A stretch of DNA of 51,844 nt from Clostridia bacterium (GTDB taxonomy: Bacteria > Bacillota > DUOV01 > Zhaonellaceae). The notes beneath the pieces were generated by a model that saw nothing but the letters and a program-made list of their open reading frames with translations, was not told the origin of the DNA and made no database searches. Of the stretch, positions 36,062-43,993 are shown piece by piece (the first letter of the stretch is position 1; every line of letters begins with the position of its first letter). Where the stretch lies: NCBI GenBank assembly GCA_012838615.1, contig DUOV01000200.1, positions 1-51,844 on the forward strand, given 5' to 3'. The translations under genes and the position numbers were made by a program.

Positions 36062-36604
36062 GTGAAAGAGTTAACTACGAAAAGTAAGTATTTATATAGG
36101 GGCAAAATTATCAATCTTCGTCTAGATGAAGTATCTTTACCTAATGGTAAAAAATCCACAAGAGAAGTTGTAGAACATCCCGGTGCGGTTGTAATAATTC
36201 CACTACTTCACGATGGAAGAGTTGCTGTTATTAAACAATATCGAAAACCGGCAGATGAAATACTTATTGAATTTCCGGCAGGGAAAATCGAACAAAACGA
36301 AGATCCTTTAAATTGCGCTAAACGGGAATTACTTGAAGAAACAGGTTACAAAGCTAATACTTTTACAAAGTTGAGTTCTTTTTATACAACTCCTGGATTT
36401 AGTAATGAATTTATATATCTTTATTTAGCAGAAGGATTAATTAAGGAACAACAGCAGTTAGAACAAGATGAATTTTTAGAAGTAGAGTTTTATTGCATTG
36501 AGGAACTTATGAAAATGGTTTTAAATAATAAAATCAAAGACGGAAAGACTATTATCGGTTTATTATGGTTGAAATTACTCAAACAGGGAGTGTTCCATGT
36601 CTAG
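36062..36604 (+). CDS. nudF: NUDIX hydrolase, ADP-ribose pyrophosphatase type
   Basis: Hydrolyses ADP-ribose to AMP and ribose 5-phosphate, cleaning up a reactive nucleotide sugar. The 180 residues carry a complete Nudix box (G-x5-E-x7-RELLEETGY, about residues 75-97). Upstream, EHPGAVVIIPLL and YRKPADEILIEFPAG are typical of ADP-ribose pyrophosphatases (NudF/YqkG). GTG 36062 follows GGGAGG by 7 bases; an ATG at 36038 has no SD. It overlaps the next gene by 8 bases. Confidence 0.9.
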   Translation: MKELTTKSKYLYRGKIINLRLDEVSLPNGKKSTREVVEHPGAVVIIPLLHDGRVAVIKQYRKPADEILIEFPAGKIEQNEDPLNCAKRELLEETGYKANTFTKLSSFYTTPGFSNEFIYLYLAEGLIKEQQQLEQDEFLEVEFYCIEELMKMVLNNKIKDGKTIIGLLWLKLLKQGVFHV

Positions 36605-37271
36605 TATATTTTGCCCTCAAGTACGTATGTCTGCGGACACTTCAGGTGCTTACTATGCTGGAAAAGACGGAGATATTGTTCTGATAGTTGATGTTATCGA
36701 TATGTCTACTACAATCGAATGTGCCATAGAAGCTGGATGTACAGGATTTTATGGTGCGGCGCCTGATCATGTCAATCCCCCTGTTCCTGTCAATCCGGAG
36801 AAGATTGGCTATAAAGTTGGTATAGAATCAATACAAAAAAAGAGTCCAATTTTAATAGTATCTGAACCTAGATGGGGTACGGAAAAAGATCTGCAAAGAA
36901 ATACTAAAAAAGTAGTTATGGGTATTATAAATGCTGGTGGAGTAATTGAAGGTTTTGTGCCAAATCTAGGACGTTCTACTGTAGAATTATGCGACTTTAG
37001 AAATAGGTTAGTCATTGGAGTTACTGATTCCGGGGGTACAGCTTTCGATGCTGCCTTTAATTCCGGCGGTATTGTTTTAACTGGAACTGTTGCTAGAACC
37101 ATAAACAAAAAGGGAGTGTTACCGGCCTTAATAGCTGCTAAAAGAGCAATAGAGGTTGCTGTGAAGAAAAAAAAGAACATTACTGTTATTGCAGCAAGCG
37201 CTAACTCTTTGGAGGATATATTAGCTGCTCAATACATCACCCAAAAAATTCTAGAGCAGACTAGAAGATAG
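36597..37271 (+). CDS. ComB-like (2-phosphosulfolactate phosphatase family) protein, divergent
   Basis: A 224-residue protein with a ComB-like core: VLIVDVIDMSTTIECAIEAG (the DVxxxSTT pattern, cf. DVLRATTT), FVPNLGRSTVELCDF and GVTDSGGTAFDAA. The true ComB enzyme works in coenzyme M synthesis, which is not expected here, so the Firmicutes members likely have another role. It overlaps the NUDIX gene by 8 bases and precedes spoIIM, an order I recall from other Clostridia. Without a search the family call stays tentative. Confidence 0.5.
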   Translation: MSSIFCPQVRMSADTSGAYYAGKDGDIVLIVDVIDMSTTIECAIEAGCTGFYGAAPDHVNPPVPVNPEKIGYKVGIESIQKKSPILIVSEPRWGTEKDLQRNTKKVVMGIINAGGVIEGFVPNLGRSTVELCDFRNRLVIGVTDSGGTAFDAAFNSGGIVLTGTVARTINKKGVLPALIAAKRAIEVAVKKKKNITVIAASANSLEDILAAQYITQKILEQTRR

Positions 37272-37283
37272 ACATAATACTCG

Positions 37284-37320
37284 TCCTAAAGCATATAGAT
37301 TAAAAAGAAACGCTTTAGGA
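37284..37320 (+). promoter_or_regulatory. Inverted repeat covering part of the spoIIM SD
   Basis: TCCTAAAGC (37284-37292) and GCTTTAGGA (37312-37320) are perfect 9-bp arms. The right arm overlaps the SD AGGAGG (37317-37322). A long transcript from upstream could hide the SD; a CATATAG-like SigE -10 lies at 37292, so a transcript starting from it would lack the left arm. Confidence 0.5.
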
Positions 37321-37329
37321 GGAAATTTT

Positions 37330-37959
37330 ATGGGGAAAGCAATCTTACGTGCTCTCGTAAGTCATTTCCGGGACAACCTTATCCTATATTTTCTAGTTAA
37401 TATTTTTTTGGTCTTAGGTATTTTACTTGGCGCAACAAGTGTTAAATCCTTAGATCCCGAACAAACAGTTTCCTTAGGTGATTATCTTAATAATTTTGTT
37501 ACTGCCTTTCCAAATCTTAAGATCAGACCAGAAGTATTAACTACCGCATCCTTTGCATCCAACGTAAAACTATTATTACTAATTTGGTTTTTAGGCCTTA
37601 CTGTGTTAGGTGTGCCGATCATTTTTTTAGCAATTGCCATAAAAGGTTTTTATTTAGGTTTTACGGCGGGCTTTATAATCCAAGAAAGAGGCCTGCAAGG
37701 TATTTTATTTACAGCAATTGCTTTGCTCCCGCAAAACATTTTGAATATACCGGCCCTAGTCATAGCCGGCGTAGTGGCAGCTTCTTTTTCTATCTGGCTT
37801 TTACGGGGGAGAATTAAAAACCCCAATAATAAGCTTTCCCAATTATTTATCTCCTACACTTTAGTTTTTTGTATTCTAGGTGTGGTTACAATTTGCGGTT
37901 CTTTCTTAGAGGGTTATGTAACACCTTGGCTAATTCAGGCAGCGTTAGCATATTTTTAG
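37330..37959 (+). CDS. spoIIM: Stage II sporulation protein M
   Basis: Membrane subunit of the SpoIIDMP machine that thins septal peptidoglycan and drives engulfment. The 209 residues have five hydrophobic helices (about 18-37, 77-98, 105-118, 132-155, 171-193) and the family pattern FLGLTVLGVPIIFLAIAIKG and LLPQNILNIPALVIAG. The SD AGGAGG lies within an inverted repeat. It is separated from spoIID and spoIIP, which are not in the window. Expected to be SigE-dependent. Confidence 0.94.
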   Translation: MGKAILRALVSHFRDNLILYFLVNIFLVLGILLGATSVKSLDPEQTVSLGDYLNNFVTAFPNLKIRPEVLTTASFASNVKLLLLIWFLGLTVLGVPIIFLAIAIKGFYLGFTAGFIIQERGLQGILFTAIALLPQNILNIPALVIAGVVAASFSIWLLRGRIKNPNNKLSQLFISYTLVFCILGVVTICGSFLEGYVTPWLIQAALAYF

Positions 37960-37984
37960 CGCTTGTTAAGGGCGCTTTTTTTTT
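37958..37984 (+). terminator. Terminator overlapping the spoIIM stop
   Basis: AGCGC (37958-37962, within the stop codon) pairs with GCGCT (37972-37976), followed by T residues to 37984. Short but GC-rich stem. Confidence 0.75.
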
Positions 37985-38152
37985 GAAATTAATTAAATAA
38001 AGGATATTTTACTCAAAACAGGATAGAGCTAATAATAAATTTCAAGATAAAAGAAGCTTAGCATAATTAAACTATAACTAGTAAAGTAATGAAGGAATTA
38101 AATATGAAGTGTGGAATAACTTAGGAAAGACTTACCAATAGTGGAGAAAGCT

Positions 38153-39052
38153 ATGCAAAGTAAAAAAGCTACAATTGAAGAGTTTATTAGTTACATTTCT
38201 ATTGAACGTGGCTTAGCTGAAAACACCGTAGAGTCATATTTACATGATTTAAATAGTTTTAACAATTACATTTTTGAAGAATTAACCCTATCCTACTACC
38301 AGGATGTAACAGAAAGCAATATTGTTAGTTATTTAGTATTTTTACAGAAAACCGGCAAAGCAACTTCAACTATTGCCAGACATATTGCTACCTTAAAATC
38401 TTTTTTTAACTACTTATTAAGAGAAAATATTATTTCCACCGACCCAACCAGTAACTTGGAAACTCCAAAATTAAGCCGCAAATTGCCTAAAATCTTGACA
38501 GTTGCCGAAGTAGAACAGCTGTTACAACAGCCAGACACCTCTACGCCAGCAGGCCTAAGGGATAAATGTATGCTTGAAGTATTATACGCTACAGGATTAA
38601 GAGTAACAGAATTGATTTCCTTAAGAATTAATCAGGTCAACTATGAGACAGGTTACGTACGCTGCTTCGGCAAAGGCTCCAAAGAAAGAATTGTTCCTTT
38701 AGGCAGGATTGCCAAGAAATATTTAGATTTATATCTGAGAAATGGAAGAGGAAAACTAGCCAAAATTCCATCAGAAGATGCAATCTTTATAAACCATTTC
38801 GGAAAGAAACTTACCAGGCAAGGATTTTGGAAAATTTTAAAAAAATACGTTCGAAAAGCAGGTATAAAAAAAGAAATTACTCCCCACACTCTGAGACATT
38901 CTTTTGCCACCCATTTATTAGAAAATGGAGCTGATTTACGGGTAGTTCAAGAGATGCTTGGTCATGCAGATATTGGGACTACGCAAATTTATACCCATCT
39001 AACAAATAAACATATACGCAACATTTACGATAAGACACATCCAAGAGCGTAA
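38153..39052 (+). CDS. xerD: Tyrosine recombinase XerD
   Basis: A site-specific recombinase that with XerC resolves chromosome dimers at dif. The 299 residues have an N-terminal SAM-like core-binding domain (about 1-85) and a catalytic domain with R in ATGLRVTEL (about 145-153), K in GKGSKERIVP, HTLRHSFATHLL, LGHADIGTTQIYTH and the nucleophile Y in this last motif. ATG 38153 is preceded by GGAG at 6 bases; GTG 38141 overlaps it. It lies before deoB and punA, the standard Firmicutes order. Confidence 0.93.
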   Translation: MQSKKATIEEFISYISIERGLAENTVESYLHDLNSFNNYIFEELTLSYYQDVTESNIVSYLVFLQKTGKATSTIARHIATLKSFFNYLLRENIISTDPTSNLETPKLSRKLPKILTVAEVEQLLQQPDTSTPAGLRDKCMLEVLYATGLRVTELISLRINQVNYETGYVRCFGKGSKERIVPLGRIAKKYLDLYLRNGRGKLAKIPSEDAIFINHFGKKLTRQGFWKILKKYVRKAGIKKEITPHTLRHSFATHLLENGADLRVVQEMLGHADIGTTQIYTHLTNKHIRNIYDKTHPRA

Positions 39053-39064
39053 GGAGTTATAGCC

Positions 39065-40237
39065 ATGATTGAGAGGGTTTTTTTAATCGTTTTAGATAGT
39101 GCCGGTATTGGTGCAATGCCTGATGCAAAACTTTATGGTGATGAAGGTAGTAATACTCTAGGAAATATTGCCCTACAAGTAGGATTGCATATTCCCAATA
39201 TGCAAAAAATGGGCTTGGGAAATATTACAGAGCTTCATGGAATTAATCCGGTAAAAAAGCCTACAGCAGCATGGGGGAAAATGGCTGAGCTTTCCCCTGG
39301 CAAAGATACAATTACAGGTCATTGGGAAATTGCGGGTGTCGTTTTAGAAAAACCGTTTAAAACTTTTCCTCAAGGATTTCCCCAGAAAATGATTGAACAA
39401 TTTGAAAAAGAAATTGGTAGGAAAATTTTAGGTAATGTAGTAGCTTCAGGAACTGAAATTATTAAACAATTGGGTCAGGAACATATGGAAACCGGAAAGC
39501 CAATTGTTTATACTTCGGCTGATAGTGTCTTCCAAATTGCTGCCCATGAAAAAATAATTCCCCTTGATGAGTTGTATGGTATTTGCCAAACTGCACGTAA
39601 TATATCTCAAGATGATTGGATGGTAGCTAGGGTTATAGCTAGACCATTTATAGGTTCAAAGGGTAATTTTACGAGAACTACGAATAGAAAAGATTTTTCT
39701 ATAGAACCTCCGTCGCCAACTTTATTAGAAAATATTAAGTTTGCCGGGTACGAAGTTGTTGGTATCGGCAAAATTTCGGATATTTTTACAGGAAAAGGTA
39801 TAACAAAGAGCATTTCCACAGAAAGTAATATAGACGGTGTACATAAAATAAGTAAAGCCATAGAAACAACTGGGAAAGGACTGGTCTTTGCCAATCTAGT
39901 TGACTACGATTCCAAATATGGGCATCGTAATGATCCGGAAGGTTATGCAAAGGCTTTAGAAGAATTTGACGAACAAATCCCCTTTTTAATAAACAAATTA
40001 AATGACAAAGACGTTTTAATAATTACTGCTGATCATGGTTGTGACCCGACTACTAAGAGTACTGATCATTCCAGAGAATACGTACCATTACTAATCTACG
40101 GCCATAATATTAATCCAGTTAACCTTGGCATAAGAAGCAGTTTTTCCGATTTAGGAGCCACTATTGCAGATTTTCTTTCAGTAAAACAATTACGCCATGG
40201 AAAAAGCATGTTTAGTTTAATTGTTAGAAATGAATAA
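39065..40237 (+). CDS. deoB: Phosphopentomutase
   Basis: Interconverts (deoxy)ribose 1- and 5-phosphate in nucleoside salvage. The 390 residues are of the alkaline-phosphatase superfamily with the metal-binding VLDSAGIGAMPDA at the start (about 6-18), the Thr nucleophile region GKDTITGHWE (about 83-92) and the C-terminal TADHGCDPT (about 321-329) with further metal ligands. The SD AAGGAG is clear. It is next to punA, which makes its substrate. Confidence 0.96.
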   Translation: MIERVFLIVLDSAGIGAMPDAKLYGDEGSNTLGNIALQVGLHIPNMQKMGLGNITELHGINPVKKPTAAWGKMAELSPGKDTITGHWEIAGVVLEKPFKTFPQGFPQKMIEQFEKEIGRKILGNVVASGTEIIKQLGQEHMETGKPIVYTSADSVFQIAAHEKIIPLDELYGICQTARNISQDDWMVARVIARPFIGSKGNFTRTTNRKDFSIEPPSPTLLENIKFAGYEVVGIGKISDIFTGKGITKSISTESNIDGVHKISKAIETTGKGLVFANLVDYDSKYGHRNDPEGYAKALEEFDEQIPFLINKLNDKDVLIITADHGCDPTTKSTDHSREYVPLLIYGHNINPVNLGIRSSFSDLGATIADFLSVKQLRHGKSMFSLIVRNE

Positions 40238-40247
40238 GGAGGAACAG

Positions 40248-41075
40248 ATGCATAGTATAAGGAGAAAACTTGATGAAAGTTTAAGTTACATAAAAGCTGA
40301 AGCTGAAAATAAACAACCTCAGGTTGGGTTAGTCCTAGGTTCTGGATTGGGGCCGCTAGGTAATGAAATAAGTAAGGCTAGCATTATAGATTATAAAAAT
40401 ATTCCCTATTTTCCAGTTTCAACAGTTGAAGGTCATGCCGGAAAGTTAATAATTGGAAATTTGGAAGGAAAGGAAGTAATTGCCTGCCAGGGAAGATTCC
40501 ACTATTATGAAGGTTATGACTTAACTGAAGTAACTTATCCAATTAGAATTATGCAAGCTTTAGGCGTTCACACATTGATTGTAACAAACGCTGCAGGTGG
40601 CATAAACAAATCCTTTAAGCCCGGAGATATTATGCTCATTGAAGATCATATAAACCTATTAGGCAGCAACCCACTCCGAGGTAAAAATGAACCTGAGCTG
40701 GGACCTAGATTTCCCGATATGACTGAAGCGTACGCAAAAGAGTTGAAAAATTTAGCTACTAAGGCAGCTAATGAATTAGGTATCACTCTAAAGAAAGGTG
40801 TCTATGCGGCCTTTTCTGGCCCTAGCTATGAAACACCTGCGGAAATTCGTTTCCTAAGATTAGTCGGGGCCGATTCAGTAGGTATGTCTACAGTTCCTGA
40901 AGTTATTGTTGCTAACCATGCCAATATTAAAGTCCTTGGTATTTCATGTATTACCAATATGGCTAGTGGCGTACTAGATAGAAAACTCAGTCATGATGAA
41001 GTTGTAGATACGGCTAATAAAGTTCAAGCCTCTTTTATAAAGTTAGTAAAAAAAATAATAGCTTTACTCCCCTAA
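40248..41075 (+). CDS. punA: Purine-nucleoside phosphorylase
   Basis: Cleaves purine nucleosides with phosphate to base and ribose 1-phosphate. The 275 residues show GSGLGPLG (phosphate loop, about 28-35), VEGHAGKLIIG, TNAAGGI (about 110-116) and the base pocket GMSTVPEVIVA. ATG 40248 follows AAGGAGG by 5 bases; an upstream in-frame TTG lies in deoB. Its terminator is split by an insertion sequence: TCCCCTAA at 41068-41075 includes the stop codon, and the matching arm is at 42646-42653, beyond the element. Confidence 0.94.
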   Translation: MHSIRRKLDESLSYIKAEAENKQPQVGLVLGSGLGPLGNEISKASIIDYKNIPYFPVSTVEGHAGKLIIGNLEGKEVIACQGRFHYYEGYDLTEVTYPIRIMQALGVHTLIVTNAAGGINKSFKPGDIMLIEDHINLLGSNPLRGKNEPELGPRFPDMTEAYAKELKNLATKAANELGITLKKGVYAAFSGPSYETPAEIRFLRLVGADSVGMSTVPEVIVANHANIKVLGISCITNMASGVLDRKLSHDEVVDTANKVQASFIKLVKKIIALLP

Positions 41076-41080
41076 CCTTT

Positions 41081-41104
41081 TGATCTGACCCCCTAAACTT
41101 GGAC
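41081..41104 (+). repeat. Left terminal inverted repeat of the IS
   Basis: Begins TGATCTGACCCCCTAAAC. It matches the complement of 42617-42640 at 17 of 24 positions, with a solid TGACCCC core. Confidence 0.8.
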
Positions 41105-41132
41105 CAAGAAAATCCAAGTTTAGGGGGTTTTT
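41089..41132 (+). terminator. Perfect 15-bp hairpin at the IS left end
   Basis: Arms 41089-41103 and 41113-41127 pair perfectly over a 9-base loop, followed by TTTTT to 41132. It can stop transcription entering from outside. The right arm also contains the transposase SD (AGGGGG), so read-through mRNA would have its SD hidden. Confidence 0.85.
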
Positions 41133-41134
41133 AT

Positions 41135-41704
41135 ATGGCAAAGTATAGTTTGAAATTTAAATTGAAAGTCGTAATAGCCTATATAAATGGCGAAGGTGGT
41201 TACGATACACTTGCTAAAAAATATGGTGTTCCATCAAGTAAAGACATTAGGCAATGGGTCAAAATGTATAAACAATATGGAGAGGACGGCTTAAAGAGAG
41301 CTCGTAAAAACAGAAGCTACAGTATAGAATTTAAATTAGATGCAACAGCACTATATGAATCTAGCGAGATGTCCTATGCTGAAGTAGCTATCCATTTCGG
41401 ATTGAACAATCCTTCTTTAATTCCCAATTGGCGACGTCAGTTTCGCGAAGAAGGCATCGGTGGACTCTCGAAAAGAAAAGGGAGGCCACCAATGGTCAAT
41501 AAGGATGAACTTTCTATGCCTAAGACGCAAGATACTAAACTATCACTAGATGAAGCAAACAAGCGCATTCAAGAATTAGAATACGAACTTCACTTGGCGA
41601 CAATCAAAAATGAGTACTTGGAACAATTAAGGAGTTTGGGGCATCAGAAAGCAATGAAGACAAAGCAAGAATCATCCACAAACTCCGAGAAAAATACAGA
41701 TTGA
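41135..41704 (+). CDS. IS3-family transposase OrfA
   Basis: A 189-residue DNA-binding protein with two helix-turn-helix parts (KFKLKVVIAYINGEGGYDTLAKKYGV at about 7-32, and a similar unit at about 60-85, DATALYESSEMSYAEVAIHF) and a C-terminal leucine-zipper-like helix (LDEANKRIQELEYELHLATIKNEYLEQL). It binds the IS ends and can be fused to OrfB by frameshifting. ATG 41135 follows AGGGGG by 7 bases; an upstream TTG at 41099 would read through the left-end hairpin. Confidence 0.9.
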   Translation: MAKYSLKFKLKVVIAYINGEGGYDTLAKKYGVPSSKDIRQWVKMYKQYGEDGLKRARKNRSYSIEFKLDATALYESSEMSYAEVAIHFGLNNPSLIPNWRRQFREEGIGGLSKRKGRPPMVNKDELSMPKTQDTKLSLDEANKRIQELEYELHLATIKNEYLEQLRSLGHQKAMKTKQESSTNSEKNTD

Positions 41705-42546
41705 CTGAGATTCTTGCAGCAGTTGATTTCCCTAAATCAACCTATATGTATTGGCAGGCACGTTTTGACATTGAGGATCCGGACCAAGAACTAAAGGATG
41801 AGATTTTAGCTATTCGCGAACAACATAAAAATTATGGTTACCGACGAATAACTGCGGAACTTCGTCGTAGAGATTGGAAAGTCAACAAAAAGAAAGTCCA
41901 ACGTTTATGCCAGAAACTCGGTATCCAAGTGACAGCTTTTGGGCGAAAATATCGCAAATATAGTAGTTACAAAGGCGTAGTTGGTAACATCGTGCCTAAT
42001 CGTTTGAATCGAAGATTTGCTACCAGGATGATTCACCAAAAGATAACGACCGACACCACAGAGTTCAGATACTATACAGAAGATGAGAATAGAAAACTAC
42101 AAATCCAAAAACTGTATCTCGATCCTTTTATGGATCTAAGTAACTTAGAGATCATTAGTTATCGCATTTCACCGCAGCCGAACAAAGGAACTATGTTAGA
42201 AGCTTTAAAAGAAGCCATTGAAAATACCAATGATTGTATTTATCGACGCACCTTCCATTCAGATCGTGGTTGGGCTTACCAAATGAAAGAATATCAGCAA
42301 TTACTGAAAGACAATAGGATCTTTCAAAGTATGTCTCGTAAAGGGAATTGCCTAGATAATGCACCGATGGAGAACTATTTCGGATTACTTAAGCAAGAAA
42401 TATATTATGGTCGCATCTTTAAAAGCTATGGGGAATTAAAGAAAGCTACAGAAGACTACATAAAATATTACAATGAAGTTCGAATTAAAGAAAATCTAGG
42501 CTGGTTAAGTCCAGTAGAATACCGGCAAGAAGTTCTTGCGGCATAG
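41614..42546 (+). CDS. IS3-family transposase OrfB (DDE integrase), reading frame
   Basis: Catalytic part of the transposase. The frame lies -1 relative to orfA and is open from 41614; the possible own start is TTG at 41701, overlapping the orfA stop. The in-frame sequence upstream (ARIIHKLREKYRLTEILAA) looks coding, which favours an OrfAB fusion by -1 slippage. The region HTH_21 (YGYRRITAELRRR) is followed by the rve core with the DDE triad: D in TTDTTEF, D in FHSDRGWAYQ and E in APMENYFGLLKQE. The frame is intact, so the element may be active. Confidence 0.9.
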   Translation, partial: VLGTIKEFGASESNEDKARIIHKLREKYRLTEILAAVDFPKSTYMYWQARFDIEDPDQELKDEILAIREQHKNYGYRRITAELRRRDWKVNKKKVQRLCQKLGIQVTAFGRKYRKYSSYKGVVGNIVPNRLNRRFATRMIHQKITTDTTEFRYYTEDENRKLQIQKLYLDPFMDLSNLEIISYRISPQPNKGTMLEALKEAIENTNDCIYRRTFHSDRGWAYQMKEYQQLLKDNRIFQSMSRKGNCLDNAPMENYFGLLKQEIYYGRIFKSYGELKKATEDYIKYYNEVRIKENLGWLSPVEYRQEVLAA

Positions 42547-42616
42547 AAAAATGATTGTATCATGCAGAAACAAGAAAAAAAGAAGAGCAAACAAAACAAA
42601 TTTGTTCACTCTTCTG

Positions 42617-42640
42617 GTTCAATTTTATGGGGTCACTCTA
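42617..42640 (-). repeat. Right terminal inverted repeat of the IS
   Basis: On the reverse strand reads TAGAGTGACCCCATAAAATT, the partner of 41081-41104. The expected end CA/TG is not kept at this end (it reads TA). Confidence 0.75.
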
Positions 42641-42645
42641 TTTTA

Positions 42646-42659
42646 TTAGGGGATTTTTT
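42646..42659 (+). terminator. Displaced right half of the punA terminator
   Basis: TTAGGGGA (42646-42653) is the exact complement of TCCCCTAA at 41068-41075, followed by TTTTTTG. Removing the IS and one target copy restores a stem-loop whose loop was CCTTTTA. Confidence 0.8.
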
Positions 42660-42690
42660 GTTAATTAGATAAGTTTAACTGTTTTTTTCT

Positions 42691-42720
42691 GAATGAGGAA
42701 ACCTAAAAAGTATAATACTA
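42691..42720 (+). promoter_or_regulatory. Candidate SigG/SigF-type promoter of dacF
   Basis: GAATG at 42691-42695 (gnATR) and AATACTA at 42714-42720 (close to CATnnTA) are 18 bases apart. A TATAAT at 42711 could also be a SigA -10. DacF in Bacillus is forespore-controlled, so the first reading is plausible. Confidence 0.4.
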
Positions 42721-42742
42721 CTAAAAAAGGAGGTAATGTTTA

Positions 42743-43897
42743 ATGAAAAAGCTATCTTCTTTTATACTTTTTTTAAGCATTTTACTTAGTATCTTTCCAA
42801 TTGGAAATAATTTGGTTTATGCAGAAGAATTTAAACTTAATGCTAAGGGCGCAATCTTAATTGACGCTGAGTCAGGGCAAGTTCTATTTGAACAAAATGC
42901 CCATGAACCATGGTATCCTGCAAGTGTAACTAAAATAATGACTATGGCTTTAGCGTTGGAAGCTGTTGATAAGGGTAAAGTAAGCCTTAATGACATTATA
43001 AGACCAAGCGAAAATGCATGTAGCTATGGAGGTTCTCAAGTTTGGTTAGATCCAAGGGATGAATTTACTCTTGAGGAAATGCTTATAGCTATTGCTGTCG
43101 GTTCTGCAAACGATGCAAGCGTAGCAGTAGCCGAGTTCATAAGTGGTACAGAAGAAAACTTTGTTAAAATGATGAATAACAAAGCAAAAGAAATTGGAGC
43201 CACAAACACGAACTTTGTTAATTCACACGGCCTTCACGATGATAACCATTATACAACGCCAGCTGACATGGCTAAAATTGCTCGTTATGCTTTGTCTTAT
43301 CCAAAACTTCTTGAACTTACTTCAATTAAACATTATAAATTTAGAGACGAACCAAAAGAATTGATTCTTCATAATACAAATAAGTTACTCTGGCGCTATC
43401 CAGGAACTGACGGACTTAAGACTGGGACTACCTCTAAAGCCTTGAGAAATCTTGTTTCTACCGTACAAAAAGACAATCTCCGTTTGATTGGAGTAGTAAT
43501 GGGTGTGGAGCAAACAGGAGGACACTTTTCTGAATCTATAAAGTTATATAATTGGGGTTTTGCTCTGTTTAAATATGAACAATTGTTTTCCGAGGGACAA
43601 ATAGTAACAACAACTAAGGTTAGTAAAGGAAAAACTCAAGAAGTACCTTTAGTAGCTGCCAAGAAAATTGGTACCATTGTTAAAAAAGACAATGGCGAAA
43701 TTAAAATTGAACCTATAATAAAAGTACCTTCATATATACCTGCGCCAATTAAAAAAGGAGATAAAGTTGGCTTAGTTGAAATTCTGGCTAATGGTAAACT
43801 TGTAAATACAATAGATCTGTTAGCCGGTGATTCTGTTGAAAAAGCATCCTTTTTAAATATTTTTGATCGAACCTTTAGAAATATATTCTGTTACTAA
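42743..43897 (+). CDS. dacF: D-alanyl-D-alanine carboxypeptidase DacF
   Basis: A sporulation-linked PBP5-type enzyme that trims cortex and cell-wall peptides. The 384 residues have a signal peptide (about 1-27, cut near VYA), the catalytic SVTK (S-x-x-K, about 62-65), SAN (about 118-120) and KTGT (about 229-232), and a C-terminal beta-rich domain. AGGAGG precedes the ATG. It sits directly before spoIIAA, the same order as in Bacillus. The stop codon overlaps a terminator stem. Confidence 0.93.
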   Translation: MKKLSSFILFLSILLSIFPIGNNLVYAEEFKLNAKGAILIDAESGQVLFEQNAHEPWYPASVTKIMTMALALEAVDKGKVSLNDIIRPSENACSYGGSQVWLDPRDEFTLEEMLIAIAVGSANDASVAVAEFISGTEENFVKMMNNKAKEIGATNTNFVNSHGLHDDNHYTTPADMAKIARYALSYPKLLELTSIKHYKFRDEPKELILHNTNKLLWRYPGTDGLKTGTTSKALRNLVSTVQKDNLRLIGVVMGVEQTGGHFSESIKLYNWGFALFKYEQLFSEGQIVTTTKVSKGKTQEVPLVAAKKIGTIVKKDNGEIKIEPIIKVPSYIPAPIKKGDKVGLVEILANGKLVNTIDLLAGDSVEKASFLNIFDRTFRNIFCY

Positions 43898-43923
43898 GCT
43901 CCTTATTCAAAAGGAGCTTTTTA
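43896..43923 (+). terminator. Terminator overlapping the dacF stop
   Basis: AAGCTCCTT (43896-43904) and AAGGAGCTT (43911-43919) form a perfect 9-bp stem with a 6-base loop and a T-run to 43923. The stem starts within the stop codon. Confidence 0.9.
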
Positions 43924-43968
43924 TATTTAAGACTAACATAGAACCCCTTACCCTTTTAAGGTTAAAAT

Positions 43969-43977
43969 TTCGACAAT
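43969..43977 (-). promoter_or_regulatory. Spo0A box upstream of spoIIAA
   Basis: On the reverse strand ATTGTCGAA, one base from the 0A-box consensus TTTGTCGAA, 16 bases upstream of the SigH -35. Bacillus spoIIA also carries 0A boxes here. Confidence 0.55.
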
Positions 43978-43993
43978 ATATTATTTAATTAGA

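Larger units (their letters stand above)
41081..42640 (+). mobile_element. IS3-family insertion sequence
   Basis: About 1560 bases with two overlapping reading frames (orfA, orfB) and imperfect 24-bp terminal inverted repeats (17 of 24 match; core TGACCCC): 41081-41104 and 42617-42640. TTT is found on both sides (41078-41080 and 42641-42643), a likely 3-base target duplication, though T-rich sequence makes its length uncertain. It interrupts the loop of the punA terminator. Confidence 0.88.
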
